Shown one piece after another: positions 21,817 through 30,863 of a stretch of 64,000 bases of DNA. Source of the DNA: Nocardia asteroides (GTDB taxonomy: Bacteria > Actinomycetota > Actinomycetes > Mycobacteriales > Mycobacteriaceae); the NCBI RefSeq assembly GCF_021183625.1, contig NZ_CP089214.1, forward strand, positions 2,232,001 to 2,296,000, read 5' to 3'. Both the position numbers and the translations under genes were made by a program. Positions within the stretch are counted from its first letter, which is position 1, and each line of letters begins with the position of its first letter. The notes under the pieces were generated by a model. The model had not been told where the DNA came from, did not search any database, and saw nothing but the letters and a program-made list of their open reading frames with translations.

Positions 21817-22590
21817 TCAGCGTTTCGTGGCAACGGGATTGGTCAGCGTACCTATTCCCTCGACGGTCACGGAGACGTTCTGGCCCGCCTGCACCGGGCC
21901 GACGCCCTCGGGGGTGCCGGTCAGCAGCACGTCGCCGGGGAGCAGCGTCATCACCGTACTGACGAACTCGATCAACGTCGGAATGTCGTGCAGCAGCAGG
22001 GATGTCCGGCTGCGCTGGCGCACCTCGCCGTCGAGCTCGGTGGTGATCTCCAGATCGCCCGGGTCCAGCTCGGTCTCGATCCACGGCCCGAGCGGGCAGA
22101 AGGTGTCGTACCCCTTGCCCCTGGTCCACTGCCCGTCCGACTGCTGCTGGTCGCGCGCCGTGACGTCGTTCGCGACGGTGTAGCCGAGGATGACGTCGCG
22201 CGCCTTCGCGGCGGGCACGTCCTTGCACGGGCGGCCGATCACCACCGCCAGCTCGCCCTCGTAGTCGACCCGGGAAGAGCTGGGCGGCAGGATGATCGGG
22301 GCGTTCGGGCCGACGATGGCGGTGTTCGGCTTGAGGAAGATGACCGGCGATTCCGGTGCCTCGCCGCCCATCTCCGCGGCGTGCGCGGCGTAGTTCTTGC
22401 CCACGCACACCACCTTGCTCGCCAGGATCGGCGCGAGCAGCCGCACGTCGGCCACCGGCCAGCTCCGGCCGGTGTAGGTAGGGCTGCCGAACGGATGCTC
22501 GGCGATCTCCCGCGCGACACTCTCGGATCCCTCGCCCTCGATACGGGCGAAGGCGACTCCGTCGGGACTGGCTACTCGACCTAGGCGCAT
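21817..22590 (-). CDS. fumarylacetoacetate hydrolase (FAH) family protein
   Basis: A 257-residue FAH-fold protein. The CVGKNYAAHAAEMG segment, the metal ligands in VDYEGELAVVIGR (two Glu) and in VANDVTARDQQ (Asp), and the end motif GDVLLTGTPEGVG are all present. The family includes 2-hydroxyhepta-2,4-diene-1,7-dioate isomerases, acylpyruvases and oxaloacetate decarboxylases; the reaction here cannot be chosen from sequence. The same gene pair with gltX exists in M. tuberculosis (Rv2993c-Rv2992c). ATG 22590. Confidence 0.9.
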   Translation of the reverse strand: MRLGRVASPDGVAFARIEGEGSESVAREIAEHPFGSPTYTGRSWPVADVRLLAPILASKVVCVGKNYAAHAAEMGGEAPESPVIFLKPNTAIVGPNAPIILPPSSSRVDYEGELAVVIGRPCKDVPAAKARDVILGYTVANDVTARDQQQSDGQWTRGKGYDTFCPLGPWIETELDPGDLEITTELDGEVRQRSRTSLLLHDIPTLIEFVSTVMTLLPGDVLLTGTPEGVGPVQAGQNVSVTVEGIGTLTNPVATKR

Positions 22591-22696
22591 GGCCGCAGTC
22601 TATCGACCCGGTGCCACCTGCTCGAACACACCCGACCGAGCGGTCCGCTCCGATCCGGTGTACCGTGACCTCAATGTTCATTTGGTGAGATGACTA

Positions 22697-22711
22697 TCCC
22701 AAATTGTGGGA
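22697..22711. promoter_or_regulatory. short dyad upstream of the MFS transporter gene
   Basis: TCCCA-AATTG-TGGGA, a 15-base symmetric element 15 bases before the preferred start codon of the transporter. It could be an operator; no regulator gene is adjacent. Confidence 0.25.
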
Positions 22712-22725
22712 ATGCGAGGTGGCTC

Positions 22726-23931
22726 ATGGTGGCGACGACGGCGGCCGTCGGCGAACGGCGGCGCTGGGCCATGCTCGGGCTCGGGGTGTTCGCGCAGGCC
22801 GCGAGCGCGGTCTTCATCCACGGCGTGCCGTTCCTGCTCCCCGCGCTCACCGACGGCGGGATGGCGCTGCCCACCGCGGGGCTGCTGGTCGCCATGCCCA
22901 CCGTCGGGCTGGTCTGCACGCTGATCGCCTGGGGCTGGGTGGTGGACCGGATCGGCGAGCGCAAGGTGCTCGTGGCCGGGCCGCTGATCACCGCCGTCGC
23001 GGGCGGCGCGGCCGCGTTCACCGCGCACCCGATCGCGCTCGGCGCCTTGCTCTTTCTCGGCGGTGCGGGGGCCGCCAGCACCAACGGCGCGAGCGGGCGG
23101 GTGATCGTCGGCTGGTTCCCGCCGCACCGGCGCGGGCTCGCCATGGGCATCAGGCAGACCGCGCAGCCGCTCGGGGTCGGGATCGGCGCGCTCGCGATCC
23201 CCGCGGTGGCCGCGCAGCACGGGGTGCCCGCCGCGGTGCTCGTCCCGGCGGTCATGGCGTTGCTGGCGGCGGCGGCGTGTGCGGCCGGGATCATCGATCC
23301 GCCGCGGCCGCAGCGCTCGGAGGCCGATCCGGGGCTGCTCGCCAACCCCTACCGGGGCGACGGCACGCTGTGGCGGGTGCACCTCGTCTCGGTGCTGCTG
23401 GTGGTGCCGCAGGGCACGCTGTGGACCTTCGCGCTGCTCTGGCTGCACCGGGACGCGGGCTGGTCGCTGGCCGCGGCCGGGCTCCTGGTGACCGGCACCC
23501 AGGTGCTCGGCGCGATCGGCCGGATCGGCGCGGGCGCCTGGTCCGATCGGGTCGGCAGCAGGCTCGGCCCGCTGCGCACGGTGGCGATCGCGGCGGTCGC
23601 CTCGATGGCCGCGCTGGCGCTGGCCGCCTGGACCGAGTGGTGGTGGGTGGCGATCCCGCTGCTGGTGGTGGCGTCGGTGATCACGGTGTCGGACAACGGG
23701 TTGGCCTTCACCGCGGTCGCCGAGATCGCCGGGCCGTACTGGAGCGGGCGCGGGCTCGGCGTGCAGAACACCGGCCAGAACCTGGCCATGGCGGCGGTGC
23801 CGCCGGTCTTCGGCGCCGTCATCGACGCCGCCGGCTTCCCCGCGGTCTTCATCGCCGCCGCGGTGATCGCCACGGTGGCGGTCCCCCTGGTCCCGCGGGA
23901 CCGTCAGCACGCGGTCGGCGCGAACCGCTGA
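22726..23931 (+). CDS. major facilitator superfamily transporter
   Basis: A 401-residue MFS permease with about 12 hydrophobic segments. The loop 2-3 motif is WVVDRIGERKV and a second-half counterpart is IGAGAWSDRVGSRLGPLR. A strongly Gly/Ala-rich segment between (GGAGAASTNGASGRVIVGWFPPHRRGLAMGIRQTAQPLG) resembles exporters of the Rv2994 type found at this locus in mycobacteria. ATG 22726 has GAGGTGG at good spacing and is preferred over ATG 22690. The substrate is unknown; it is sometimes annotated as drug or nitrate/nitrite-type. Confidence 0.88.
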   Translation: MVATTAAVGERRRWAMLGLGVFAQAASAVFIHGVPFLLPALTDGGMALPTAGLLVAMPTVGLVCTLIAWGWVVDRIGERKVLVAGPLITAVAGGAAAFTAHPIALGALLFLGGAGAASTNGASGRVIVGWFPPHRRGLAMGIRQTAQPLGVGIGALAIPAVAAQHGVPAAVLVPAVMALLAAAACAAGIIDPPRPQRSEADPGLLANPYRGDGTLWRVHLVSVLLVVPQGTLWTFALLWLHRDAGWSLAAAGLLVTGTQVLGAIGRIGAGAWSDRVGSRLGPLRTVAIAAVASMAALALAAWTEWWWVAIPLLVVASVITVSDNGLAFTAVAEIAGPYWSGRGLGVQNTGQNLAMAAVPPVFGAVIDAAGFPAVFIAAAVIATVAVPLVPRDRQHAVGANR

Positions 23932-23937
23932 AACAGC

Positions 23938-23967
23938 TGTGCCCCACCCGAACCCGGGTGGGGCACA
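23938..23967. terminator. bidirectional terminator between MFS gene and leuB
   Basis: A perfect 12-bp inverted repeat (TGTGCCCCACCC, 23938-23949; complement 23956-23967) with a 6-base loop between convergent genes. Confidence 0.8.
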
Positions 23968-23979
23968 GGCCATCGAAGC

Positions 23980-24987
23980 CTAGACCGCCGCGGCGATCCG
24001 ATCCCCGACCTCGACGGTCGAGGCCGAACCGGAGCGCCCGGCCAGATCCTTCGCCACCGCGCTCTCGATCCGCCCCGCCTGCTCGGTGTGCCCGAGGTGG
24101 TTGAGCAGCAGCGCCACCGAGAGAATCGCGGCGGTCGGATCCGCCTTCGACTGCCCGGCGATATCCGGTGCGCTCCCGTGCACCGGCTCGAACATGCTCG
24201 GGTTGGCCCCGGAGGCGTCGATGTTGCCGCTCGCCGCCAGCCCGATCCCGCCGCTCACCGCGGCCGCCAGGTCGGTGATGATGTCGCCGAACAGGTTGTC
24301 GGTGACGATCACGTCGAAGCGGCCCGGGTCGTTCACCATGTGGATGGTGGCGGCATCGATGTGCTGGTACGCCGTGGCGACGTCCGGGAACTCGGCCCCC
24401 ACCTCGGCCACCGTGCGCTGCCAGAGCGACCCGGCGAAGGTGAGCACATTGGTCTTGTGCACCAGCGTGAGGTGTTTGCGCCGCGCCCGCGCCTTCGCGT
24501 AGGCGTAGCGCACCACGCGCTCGATGCCGAAGCGGGTGTTGGTGCTCACCTCGGTGGCGACCTCGTGCGGGGTCGCCACCCGGATGGCGCCGCCGGTGCC
24601 GGTGTACGGCCCCTCGGTGCCCTCGCGCACCACGACGAAGTCGATATCCGGCGACCCGGCCAGCGGGCTGGAGACCCCCGGGTACAGCTTCGACGGCCGC
24701 AGGTTCACGTGGTGGTCGAGCGCGAACCGGGTGCGCAGCAGCAGCCCGCGCTCCAGGATCCCGCTCGGCACCGACGGGTCGCCGATCGCGCCGAGCAGGA
24801 TGGCGTCGTGCTGCTTCAGCTCCGGCAGCACCGAGTCCGGCAGGATCTCGCCGGTCGCGTGGTACCGCTTGGCGCCCAGGTCGTACTCGGTGCGCTCGAC
24901 GCCGGGCAGCACCGTGTCCAGCACCTTGAGCGCCTCGGCGACGACCTCGGGGCCGATTCCGTCACCGGGGATGACAGCAAGCTTCAT
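23980..24987 (-). CDS. leuB: 3-isopropylmalate dehydrogenase
   Basis: Oxidative decarboxylation of 3-isopropylmalate in leucine synthesis. The 335-residue product begins [23 protein letters not shown], has the substrate Arg-rich helix [24 protein letters not shown], the Lys/Asp metal site in [14 protein letters not shown] and the NAD-binding [13 protein letters not shown]. The frame continues far upstream, but ATG 24987 gives the correct family N-terminus. It follows serA by 26 bases, forming a serA-leuB operon as Rv2996c-Rv2995c. Confidence 0.97.
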   Translation of the reverse strand: MKLAVIPGDGIGPEVVAEALKVLDTVLPGVERTEYDLGAKRYHATGEILPDSVLPELKQHDAILLGAIGDPSVPSGILERGLLLRTRFALDHHVNLRPSKLYPGVSSPLAGSPDIDFVVVREGTEGPYTGTGGAIRVATPHEVATEVSTNTRFGIERVVRYAYAKARARRKHLTLVHKTNVLTFAGSLWQRTVAEVGAEFPDVATAYQHIDAATIHMVNDPGRFDVIVTDNLFGDIITDLAAAVSGGIGLAASGNIDASGANPSMFEPVHGSAPDIAGQSKADPTAAILSVALLLNHLGHTEQAGRIESAVAKDLAGRSGSASTVEVGDRIAAAV

Positions 24988-25013
24988 GGTTGCTCCGTTG
25001 TTTTCCGGGCCGC

Positions 25014-26612
25014 TCAGGACAGGTCGATCTGCGCGATCTTGGTGGCCCCGACGGCCTCCGCGATGGCGCCCTCCACGTCGGCGGGGACCTCCTGGCCGAC
25101 CCGGAGGATCACCGTCGCGCCGTCCTTGTCCGCGTCCTGGGTGAGCTGCGCGGCCAGGATGTCGACCCCGGCCTCGCCCAGTTTGGTGCCGATCTTGCCG
25201 AGCGCGCCCGGCTGGTCGTCGTAGTTCAGGATGGCCAGGTTCAGCCCCTCGGCGCGCAGGTCGTAGTTGCGCCCGTTGATGTTGACGATCTTCTGCACCT
25301 GCTGCGGCTCGGTCAGCGTGCCCGCGACGTTGAGCGTGCGGCCGTCGCCGAACACCGCGCGCAGGTCGACCAGGCTGCGGTGGCTCGGGCTCTCCGACAC
25401 CGTGGTCACCTCGGCGCTGATCCCGCGGTCCTGCGCCAGCGCGGGCGCGTTCACGAAGGTCACCTGGTCCTCGATGAGCGCGGAGAAGATGCCGCGCAGC
25501 GCCGCGAGCTTCAGTACCGCGACCTCCTGGGCGGCCAGCTCGCCGCGCACCTGGACCTCGAGGCTCACCGGCAGCTCGTCGGAGAGCCCGCCGAGCAGGG
25601 CGCCCTGCTTGCGCACGATCTCCAGCCACGGCGCGACCTCGTCGGCCACCGCGCCGCCGGTGACGTTCACCGCGCCGGGCACGAACTCGCCCGCCAGCGC
25701 CAGCAGCACCGACTTGGCGACATCGGTGCCCGCCCGGTCCTGCGCCTCGGTGGTGGAGGCGCCCAGGTGCGGGGTCACCACGACCTGCGGCAGCTCGAAG
25801 AGCGGGCTGTCGGTGCACGGCTCGGTCTCGAAGACGTCGAGCCCAGCCGCGCGCACGTGCCCGGAGGTGATGGCCTCGGCCAGCGCGACCTCGTCGACGA
25901 GCCCGCCGCGCGCCGCGTTCACGATGATCACGCCCGGCTTGGTCCTTGCGATGGCCTCGCGGCCGATGATGCCCTTGGTCTCCGGGGTCTTCGGCAGGTG
26001 CACCGAGATCAGGTCGGCCCGCTCCAGCAGCTCGTCCAGGGGCAGCAGCTCGATGCCGAGCTGCGCCGCCTTGGCCGGCGACACGTAGGGGTCGTAGGCG
26101 ACGATCTTCGTCTCGAACGCGGCGAGGCGAGCGGCGAAGAGCTGGCCGATCCGGCCCAGCCCGACCACGCCGACCGTCTTGCCGAAGATCTCCACGCCGT
26201 TGAACTTGCTGCGCTTCCAGGTGTGCTCGCGCAGCGTCGCATCGGCCTGCGGGACCTGGCGGGCGGCGGCGAGCAGCAGGGTGACGGCGTGCTCGGCCGC
26301 GGTGTGGATGTTCGAGGTGGGCGCGTTCACCACCAGCACGCCACGCTCGGTGGCGGCCGGAACCTCCACATTGTCCAGCCCGACCCCGGCCCTGGCCACG
26401 ATCTTCAGCCGCTTGCCCGCATCCAGCACCTCGGCGTCGACGGTGGTGGCGGAGCGCACCAGCAGCGCGTCGGCCTCCGGCACCGCGGCCAGCAGGGCCG
26501 GACGGTCCGGGCCGTCCACCCAGCGGACCTCGACACCGTCACCGAGCGCGTCGACGGTCGACTGGGCGAGCTTGTCGGCGATCAGGACAACAGGACGGCC
26601 AGCTTGGCTCAC
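25014..26612 (-). CDS. serA: D-3-phosphoglycerate dehydrogenase, long (type 1) form
   Basis: First step of serine synthesis from 3-phosphoglycerate. The 532-residue product holds a substrate domain, an NAD domain with [15 protein letters not shown], the Arg/Glu/His catalytic set ([23 protein letters not shown]), an allosteric-substrate-binding domain (~320-455) and a C-terminal ACT domain ([20 protein letters not shown]). The extra domain is typical of mycobacterial SerA, which is inhibited by serine. ATG 26612 is preceded by CCAGGAGTAACCC. Confidence 0.97.
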   Translation of the reverse strand: MSQAGRPVVLIADKLAQSTVDALGDGVEVRWVDGPDRPALLAAVPEADALLVRSATTVDAEVLDAGKRLKIVARAGVGLDNVEVPAATERGVLVVNAPTSNIHTAAEHAVTLLLAAARQVPQADATLREHTWKRSKFNGVEIFGKTVGVVGLGRIGQLFAARLAAFETKIVAYDPYVSPAKAAQLGIELLPLDELLERADLISVHLPKTPETKGIIGREAIARTKPGVIIVNAARGGLVDEVALAEAITSGHVRAAGLDVFETEPCTDSPLFELPQVVVTPHLGASTTEAQDRAGTDVAKSVLLALAGEFVPGAVNVTGGAVADEVAPWLEIVRKQGALLGGLSDELPVSLEVQVRGELAAQEVAVLKLAALRGIFSALIEDQVTFVNAPALAQDRGISAEVTTVSESPSHRSLVDLRAVFGDGRTLNVAGTLTEPQQVQKIVNINGRNYDLRAEGLNLAILNYDDQPGALGKIGTKLGEAGVDILAAQLTQDADKDGATVILRVGQEVPADVEGAIAEAVGATKIAQIDLS

Positions 26613-26726
26613 GGTGGGTTACTCCTGGGGAAGGGGGTTGGTTGCCACCGAGCAGCTTAATAGCCCAGGACAGCGCGATGGACGCCCCCCTCGGCCGCCG
26701 CCGCCCGCGGTGTGGCCGAAACACAC

Positions 26727-26762
26727 CTCGGGCCCCGCACCTGTCCAGGTGCGGGGCCCGAG
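26727..26762 (-). terminator. hairpin terminator after the cold-shock gene
   Basis: A perfect 17-bp inverted repeat (CTCGGGCCCCGCACCTG, 26727-26743; complement 26746-26762), 14 bases beyond the csp stop. It separates csp from serA. Confidence 0.8.
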
Positions 26763-26776
26763 AGAGACCTGAGGGA

Positions 26777-26983
26777 TCAGGGAACGAGACGCACGTCCTG
26801 CGCCTGCGGACCCTTCTGACCCTGCCCGATCTCGAACTCCACCCGCTGACCCTCATCGAGGGAGCGGAAGCCGCTGCCGCTCACAGCCGAGTAATGCACG
26901 AAGACGTCGGGGCCCCCGCCGTCCTGCGCGATGAAGCCGAAGCCCTTCTCGCTGTTGAACCACTTCACAATGCCTTGAGCCAT
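26777..26983 (-). CDS. cspA: cold-shock domain protein
   Basis: A 68-residue single-stranded nucleic acid chaperone. It starts [18 protein letters not shown], with RNP1 (KGFGFI) and RNP2 (VFVHYS) both intact, and ends [11 protein letters not shown]. It is of the CspA/CspB type found in several copies in actinobacteria. AGGAAAG lies about 9 bases before ATG 26983, which sets the start; the longer open frame up to 27283 is not coding for this family. It marks the left edge of the conserved backbone before the restriction island. Confidence 0.95.
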   Translation of the reverse strand: MAQGIVKWFNSEKGFGFIAQDGGGPDVFVHYSAVSGSGFRSLDEGQRVEFEIGQGQKGPQAQDVRLVP

Positions 26984-27305
26984 TTCATTTCTTTCCTGTA
27001 GACGAGCCGGGAAACTTCTGTTGCAACTCCCGGTCTCGCCGTCCAGCTTGCCAGGTGTGGGGGGATTCCTCCACCTGGAAGAGGTGGGGGAAGTGTGAGG
27101 TAAATGACGTGGCGGAGGGTGATTTCCCGTGCATGACCGGGGCTTCTGCCGGACTCGCGTGATGTGAAGCTGGCTGTCCAGGTCATCAATCTTAAGTAAC
27201 TCCCAGGATCGGACGCCAAGTGCAGCGAGTTGTTCGGACACGATGTCCGGAGCAATAGCGAAGCCCGGCCGCCGCCGGAGCATCCGAGCCCGGAACCTGC
27301 GCCCC
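26984..27305. other. 322-base non-coding junction between csp and the restriction island
   Basis: No convincing gene. It should contain the csp promoter and 5' leader on the minus strand. A hairpin at 27066-27092 (11-base arms, one G.U pair, loop GGAAG) could end transcription coming from the HNH gene or be part of the csp leader. At 27120-27265 the minus strand has a stretch of protein-like codon use without a start or family match, possibly a gene remnant left by island insertion. Confidence 0.4.
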
Positions 27306-28046
27306 TCAGGTAGGACCGTCGTCTCTGCCGAGGATCGCCCGCAGCTCGTCCGGGCGCAGCCACACCGCTCGACGGTGGATCATCCGATGGCAGTTCGCGC
27401 ACAGGAGAATCAGGTCGGACGGCTTTGTCTTGGTCTCCCCTGAGGCGTGCAGCGGCACGATGTGGTGGCACTCGATGTAGCCGCTGCCGTGCTCTCCGTA
27501 GCTCTCGGCGAAATTGAACTCGCAGACTTCACAGGCCAACGGTCGACCCGCGCGGAGAACGGCCGCAATCTTCGCGTCACGAATACCCTGGTTCCGCTCG
27601 CGCCGGTAATGCCGGGCAGCGAGCAGGCGCCCCTCCTTGACTTCGACGGAATCAGGGAATGCGATATCGACAGTGAAACCCAGTTCTTTCAACTTGCCGG
27701 GGCCGCCTCGTACCAGCTTCCGGATCTCTTCCGCGGCCCGCTGCATCGTCTCCGGGGCCGCCAGGAAATCGTTCAGCACTTCCTGGTCCAGCGACGACCC
27801 GCGCGTCTGCTTCCCGACATAGCCGGGATGCCGGGTCGCGATGTCGGTGGTCTTCCGCGAGACGCTTCCGGCACTCCGGAATCTAGGATCACCGGTCAGT
27901 TCTTCGTGCAGCGGAAGCTGGCGCAGATGCTCCGACAGCGCCGCCACTCTGCGGTCGTGCTCACGCAGCTCGCGCCAACCGTTGGCACGCACGAGATCGC
28001 ACGCAAGGATCAACTCGTCCCGGGTCCACTTCGGGTAGGCCACCAC
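27306..28046 (-). CDS. HNH endonuclease, McrA-like
   Basis: A 246-residue protein. The N-terminal ~100 residues ([49 protein letters not shown]) resemble the head region of actinobacterial proteins annotated as 5-methylcytosine-specific restriction enzyme A. The C-terminal HNH module has CEVC (172-175), the ECHHIVPLH segment with H194/H195 and the [10 protein letters not shown] end, giving zinc and catalytic ligands. It lies 16 bases after the NgoMIV-like gene on the same strand, so it is part of the restriction operon. Whether it cuts modified DNA is inference. The start is GTG 28046 or the adjacent GTG 28043. Confidence 0.85.
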   Translation of the reverse strand: MVAYPKWTRDELILACDLVRANGWRELREHDRRVAALSEHLRQLPLHEELTGDPRFRSAGSVSRKTTDIATRHPGYVGKQTRGSSLDQEVLNDFLAAPETMQRAAEEIRKLVRGGPGKLKELGFTVDIAFPDSVEVKEGRLLAARHYRRERNQGIRDAKIAAVLRAGRPLACEVCEFNFAESYGEHGSGYIECHHIVPLHASGETKTKPSDLILLCANCHRMIHRRAVWLRPDELRAILGRDDGPT

Positions 28047-28062
28047 GATGCCAGCCTAACGA

Positions 28063-28857
28063 TCACCAGAAAGCCAGAGTCTCTGCCAGGGACGAGTAGT
28101 CGAGCACTCGCCCCTGTCCCGTGATCTCCGCCCAGGCGTCCTTCTGTTCCGAGGTCCCCGCCTCCGCCACGGCAGCCTCCATCTCCCGGTAGGCAATGTG
28201 GTAGGTGGCATCGACTTCTCCGGTACCGCGGGCGATCGAAGCCAGCCGAGTCGGCAGCGGTTCCGCCGTCACGGTCACCAGGTGCGGAAGCCTCCCGCGC
28301 CGGTGCCGGATCATGATGCTGTTCTCGTGCCGGATGTTCTGGACCCGATCCGATCGAATGGTCCACTTGCAGGAAATTGCGGCGTGCAGGCGTAGATCCA
28401 CGGACTCCGGGCCAGCTCGCAGCCCGACGAGGACATCAGGCTTGATCAAGTAATCGGTTCCGAGCGTGACCCGGAGATTCGGATCCTTCGCAATGACTTT
28501 GTTCAGCTCGTCCAAGTGCCTGTACTGGGCGTACTCGATGATCCTGGCGCCGCGCCGAACCTCCCACGCGCGCAGCGGGCTCAACCTCGGCAGTTCGTTC
28601 GCCGCGTCCGCCGCTACCTGCACCTCCAGCAACTGACCTGGATTGCCGGGAGGTGGAGGGTCGCTTTTGCCCGTCCGATTCGGGTTCTGCTGGCCGAGGT
28701 GATCCAGGACCAGGGCCGCGATGCGCAGGCTGGTCCCATTGTCGACGTCTGCGCTGTTGGGCACCCAGCGCCACCCCAGTGCATGTGTGCCCCTACTGCC
28801 CCGCCAACCGAGCAGATCTGTCCCGAAAGTTGTCCCCATGCGGACATTGAACCGCAC
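28063..28857 (-). CDS. type II restriction endonuclease, NgoMIV family (predicted GCCGGC)
   Basis: A 264-residue nuclease closely matching the NgoMIV family. The active site is E78, D141 in IKPDVLV, and S162-C163-K164 in AAISCKWTIRSDR. The following R168, D170 and R171 correspond to the NgoMIV residues that read the CCGG core. RGRLPHLVTVTAEPLPTRLASIARGTGE continues the family signature. NgoMIV cuts GCCGGC as a tetramer; the same specificity is inferred here. It lies 30 bases after vsr and 16 before the HNH gene. GTG 28857 is taken as start; ATG 28839 is possible. Neither has a good ribosome binding site. Confidence 0.92.
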   Translation of the reverse strand: MRFNVRMGTTFGTDLLGWRGSRGTHALGWRWVPNSADVDNGTSLRIAALVLDHLGQQNPNRTGKSDPPPPGNPGQLLEVQVAADAANELPRLSPLRAWEVRRGARIIEYAQYRHLDELNKVIAKDPNLRVTLGTDYLIKPDVLVGLRAGPESVDLRLHAAISCKWTIRSDRVQNIRHENSIMIRHRRGRLPHLVTVTAEPLPTRLASIARGTGEVDATYHIAYREMEAAVAEAGTSEQKDAWAEITGQGRVLDYSSLAETLAFW

Positions 28858-28887
28858 GGAGCGTCCGTCGCTTCGATCCGGAGCTCA

Positions 28888-29376
28888 TCACCTAGGATCG
28901 CTCACATGTTCGGATCCGCCCTCGAGAACGCCGACAACGGTGGCAACAGCGTCGGGCAGGGGTTCGTGCTCCCAGATGCGGACAACCCGCCAGCCTGCCG
29001 CGCGAAGCGCACCGCTGACGCGCTGGTCCCGGTCGATGTTCCGCTGCAGTTTGGGGCTCCAGTACCACTCGTTGGTAGTCGGCCGGCGGCCGTGCACCGG
29101 GCATGCGTGCCAGAAGCAGCCGTCGACGAAGACAGCCAGCTTGCGGGCGGTGAAAACGATGTCCGGACGGACCTTGACCTCGCCGAGGTCGAGCCTGAGG
29201 TCCTTGCGGTACCGGTAGCCGAGGTGATGCAGCGCCTTGCGCAGCGCAATCTCGGGTTTCGTGTCGGTGCGGCGGTTCGCCTGCATGTTTCGCGAACGCC
29301 CGGCGCTCAGGGGCGCCGGGAAGGTCCCTCGTTCGTGCGCTCTCGCGCGTGCCGCTGCACGTTTGGCGTCGGTCAT
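28888..29376 (-). CDS. vsr: very short patch repair endonuclease Vsr
   Basis: Nicks next to T:G mismatches that arise when 5-methylcytosine deaminates, so it protects the recognition sites of a C5 methyltransferase. The 162-residue product has the Vsr N-terminal segment SRNMQANRRTDTKPEIALRKAL, catalytic D72 in PDIVF, and FVDGCFWHACPVHG with the zinc ligands H90, C92 and H95. It is the first gene of the minus-strand restriction operon and is divergent from the methyltransferase across 80 bases, consistent with service to that enzyme. Confidence 0.96.
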   Translation of the reverse strand: MTDAKRAAARARAHERGTFPAPLSAGRSRNMQANRRTDTKPEIALRKALHHLGYRYRKDLRLDLGEVKVRPDIVFTARKLAVFVDGCFWHACPVHGRRPTTNEWYWSPKLQRNIDRDQRVSGALRAAGWRVVRIWEHEPLPDAVATVVGVLEGGSEHVSDPR

Positions 29377-29456
29377 ACCGTCCTGGTTTCAGCCCGGGAA
29401 TTCTCGCCGGGAAAGATACCCTCCGGCGTTCCCTCCTCCTTCCGAAAGGTCCGTCC

Positions 29457-30785
29457 GTGAGCGAGCTCAGCGTCGTCGAAATCTGCGCCGGAGCCGGCGG
29501 CCAGGCACTCGGACTGGAGCGCGCCGGATTCGAGCACGAACTCGCGATCGAACTCGATCCGATGGCCGCGGCGACGATGCAGCTGAACCGCCCGCACTGG
29601 AAAGTCGCGGTCGGCGACGTCGCAGATCGCAACGTTTTCGATCCCGCCCTGTATGCACCTCACAATCGTCCCGGAGGCCGGCCGATCGATCTGCTGGCCG
29701 GTGGTGTCCCGTGCCCGCCGTTCTCGATCGCGGGCAAACAACTCGGTGCGGACGACGAACGCGATCTCTTCGCATGGGCGGTCGAGCAGGTTGCGGTGAT
29801 CCAGCCCCGTGCCCTCCTGCTGGAAAATGTGCGCGGGCTCAGCATGCCCCGGTTCGCCGGCTACCGGCAGCACATCCTCGATCGTCTGCAGGAGTTCGGC
29901 TATTCCGCCGAATGGCGGCTGATCCAAGCCTCGGATTACGGCGTCCCCCAACTGCGGCCGCGCTTCGTCCTGGTGGCGATGGCACCGGATGAATTCCGCT
30001 ACTTCCGCTGGCCCGACAAGCAGGGCGAGCCGCCTACCGTCGGCGAAGCACTGGGCAAGCTGATGGCGGAGCGCGGCTGGAAGGAGGCGAAGAAGTGGGC
30101 GAAAGGCGCCGACGCTATCGCCCCGACGATTGTCGGCGGTTCCAAGAAGCATGGTGGAGCCGACCTGGGACCGACGCGGGCGAAGCGCGCCTGGGCCGAA
30201 CTGGGAGTCGACGCCTACGGCGTACACGACACGGCGCCACCGTACGAGAAGCGCCCGATGACCGAGTACGGCCCCAAGCTCACCGTCGAGATGGTCGCCC
30301 GGCTGCAAGGCTGGCTCTTCGTGCGCAATGACGAGCACGCCGCGCAGCTCGCCGAACAGCGACCGGAAGGGCACGAGTTCGCATGGCGGTTCGCCGGCGG
30401 CAAGACGGCGCAGTATCGGCAGATCGGCAATGCTTTCCCGCCGCCCGTTGCACGCGCCCTCGGACTCGCCATCGCAACCGCGCTGCGGTGTGAAGGCAAG
30501 GCTGTCGAGCGCGAAGACATCAGCTTCACCGACCCGATCTACCGGGTGCTTCGAGAGCAGGACAGCTACCTCACGGCCGAGCAGATCGCCGATCGAGCTG
30601 GGCTGACAGCCGAGGCACCCGAGATCGAACGTCGTATCAGTGTGCTCAGCAAAGATTTCGAGATCCTGATGGAACAGCACAGCGCAGGAGTGACGTACAA
30701 GCTGGGCGCCTTCCGCGCTTTTACAGGACAGGAAGACCATGCGCGGCACGAGTTTTACCGGAAGAACCTTTCCCGAGTGAGCTGA
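29457..30785 (+). CDS. DNA (cytosine-5-)-methyltransferase of the restriction island
   Basis: A 442-residue C5 methyltransferase. Motif I EICAGAGGQALGLERAGF binds AdoMet. Motif IV GGVPCPPFS has catalytic C86, motif VI is ENVRG (123-127), motif VIII QLRPR (165-169) and motif X GNAFPPPVA (~324). The target recognition region spans ~200-290. About 100 extra residues follow motif X and end in a winged-helix-like segment, longer than usual. By partnership with NgoMIV- and NaeI-type nucleases, GCCGGC is the predicted target. GTG 29457 with GAAAGG upstream fits the N-terminus. Confidence 0.95.
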   Translation: MSELSVVEICAGAGGQALGLERAGFEHELAIELDPMAAATMQLNRPHWKVAVGDVADRNVFDPALYAPHNRPGGRPIDLLAGGVPCPPFSIAGKQLGADDERDLFAWAVEQVAVIQPRALLLENVRGLSMPRFAGYRQHILDRLQEFGYSAEWRLIQASDYGVPQLRPRFVLVAMAPDEFRYFRWPDKQGEPPTVGEALGKLMAERGWKEAKKWAKGADAIAPTIVGGSKKHGGADLGPTRAKRAWAELGVDAYGVHDTAPPYEKRPMTEYGPKLTVEMVARLQGWLFVRNDEHAAQLAEQRPEGHEFAWRFAGGKTAQYRQIGNAFPPPVARALGLAIATALRCEGKAVEREDISFTDPIYRVLREQDSYLTAEQIADRAGLTAEAPEIERRISVLSKDFEILMEQHSAGVTYKLGAFRAFTGQEDHARHEFYRKNLSRVS

Positions 30786-30863
30786 CTGCTCGAGGCACCG
30801 CTGCCCGGAGTCGTACCAGGAGCCACCCGGTCACCGGCGGCGTCGGCGTCAGTTGTCGCGCCC

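Noticed and set aside
24088..26660. long plus-strand open frames over leuB and serA
   Set aside because: Antisense to two well-identified genes; no start signals or domains.
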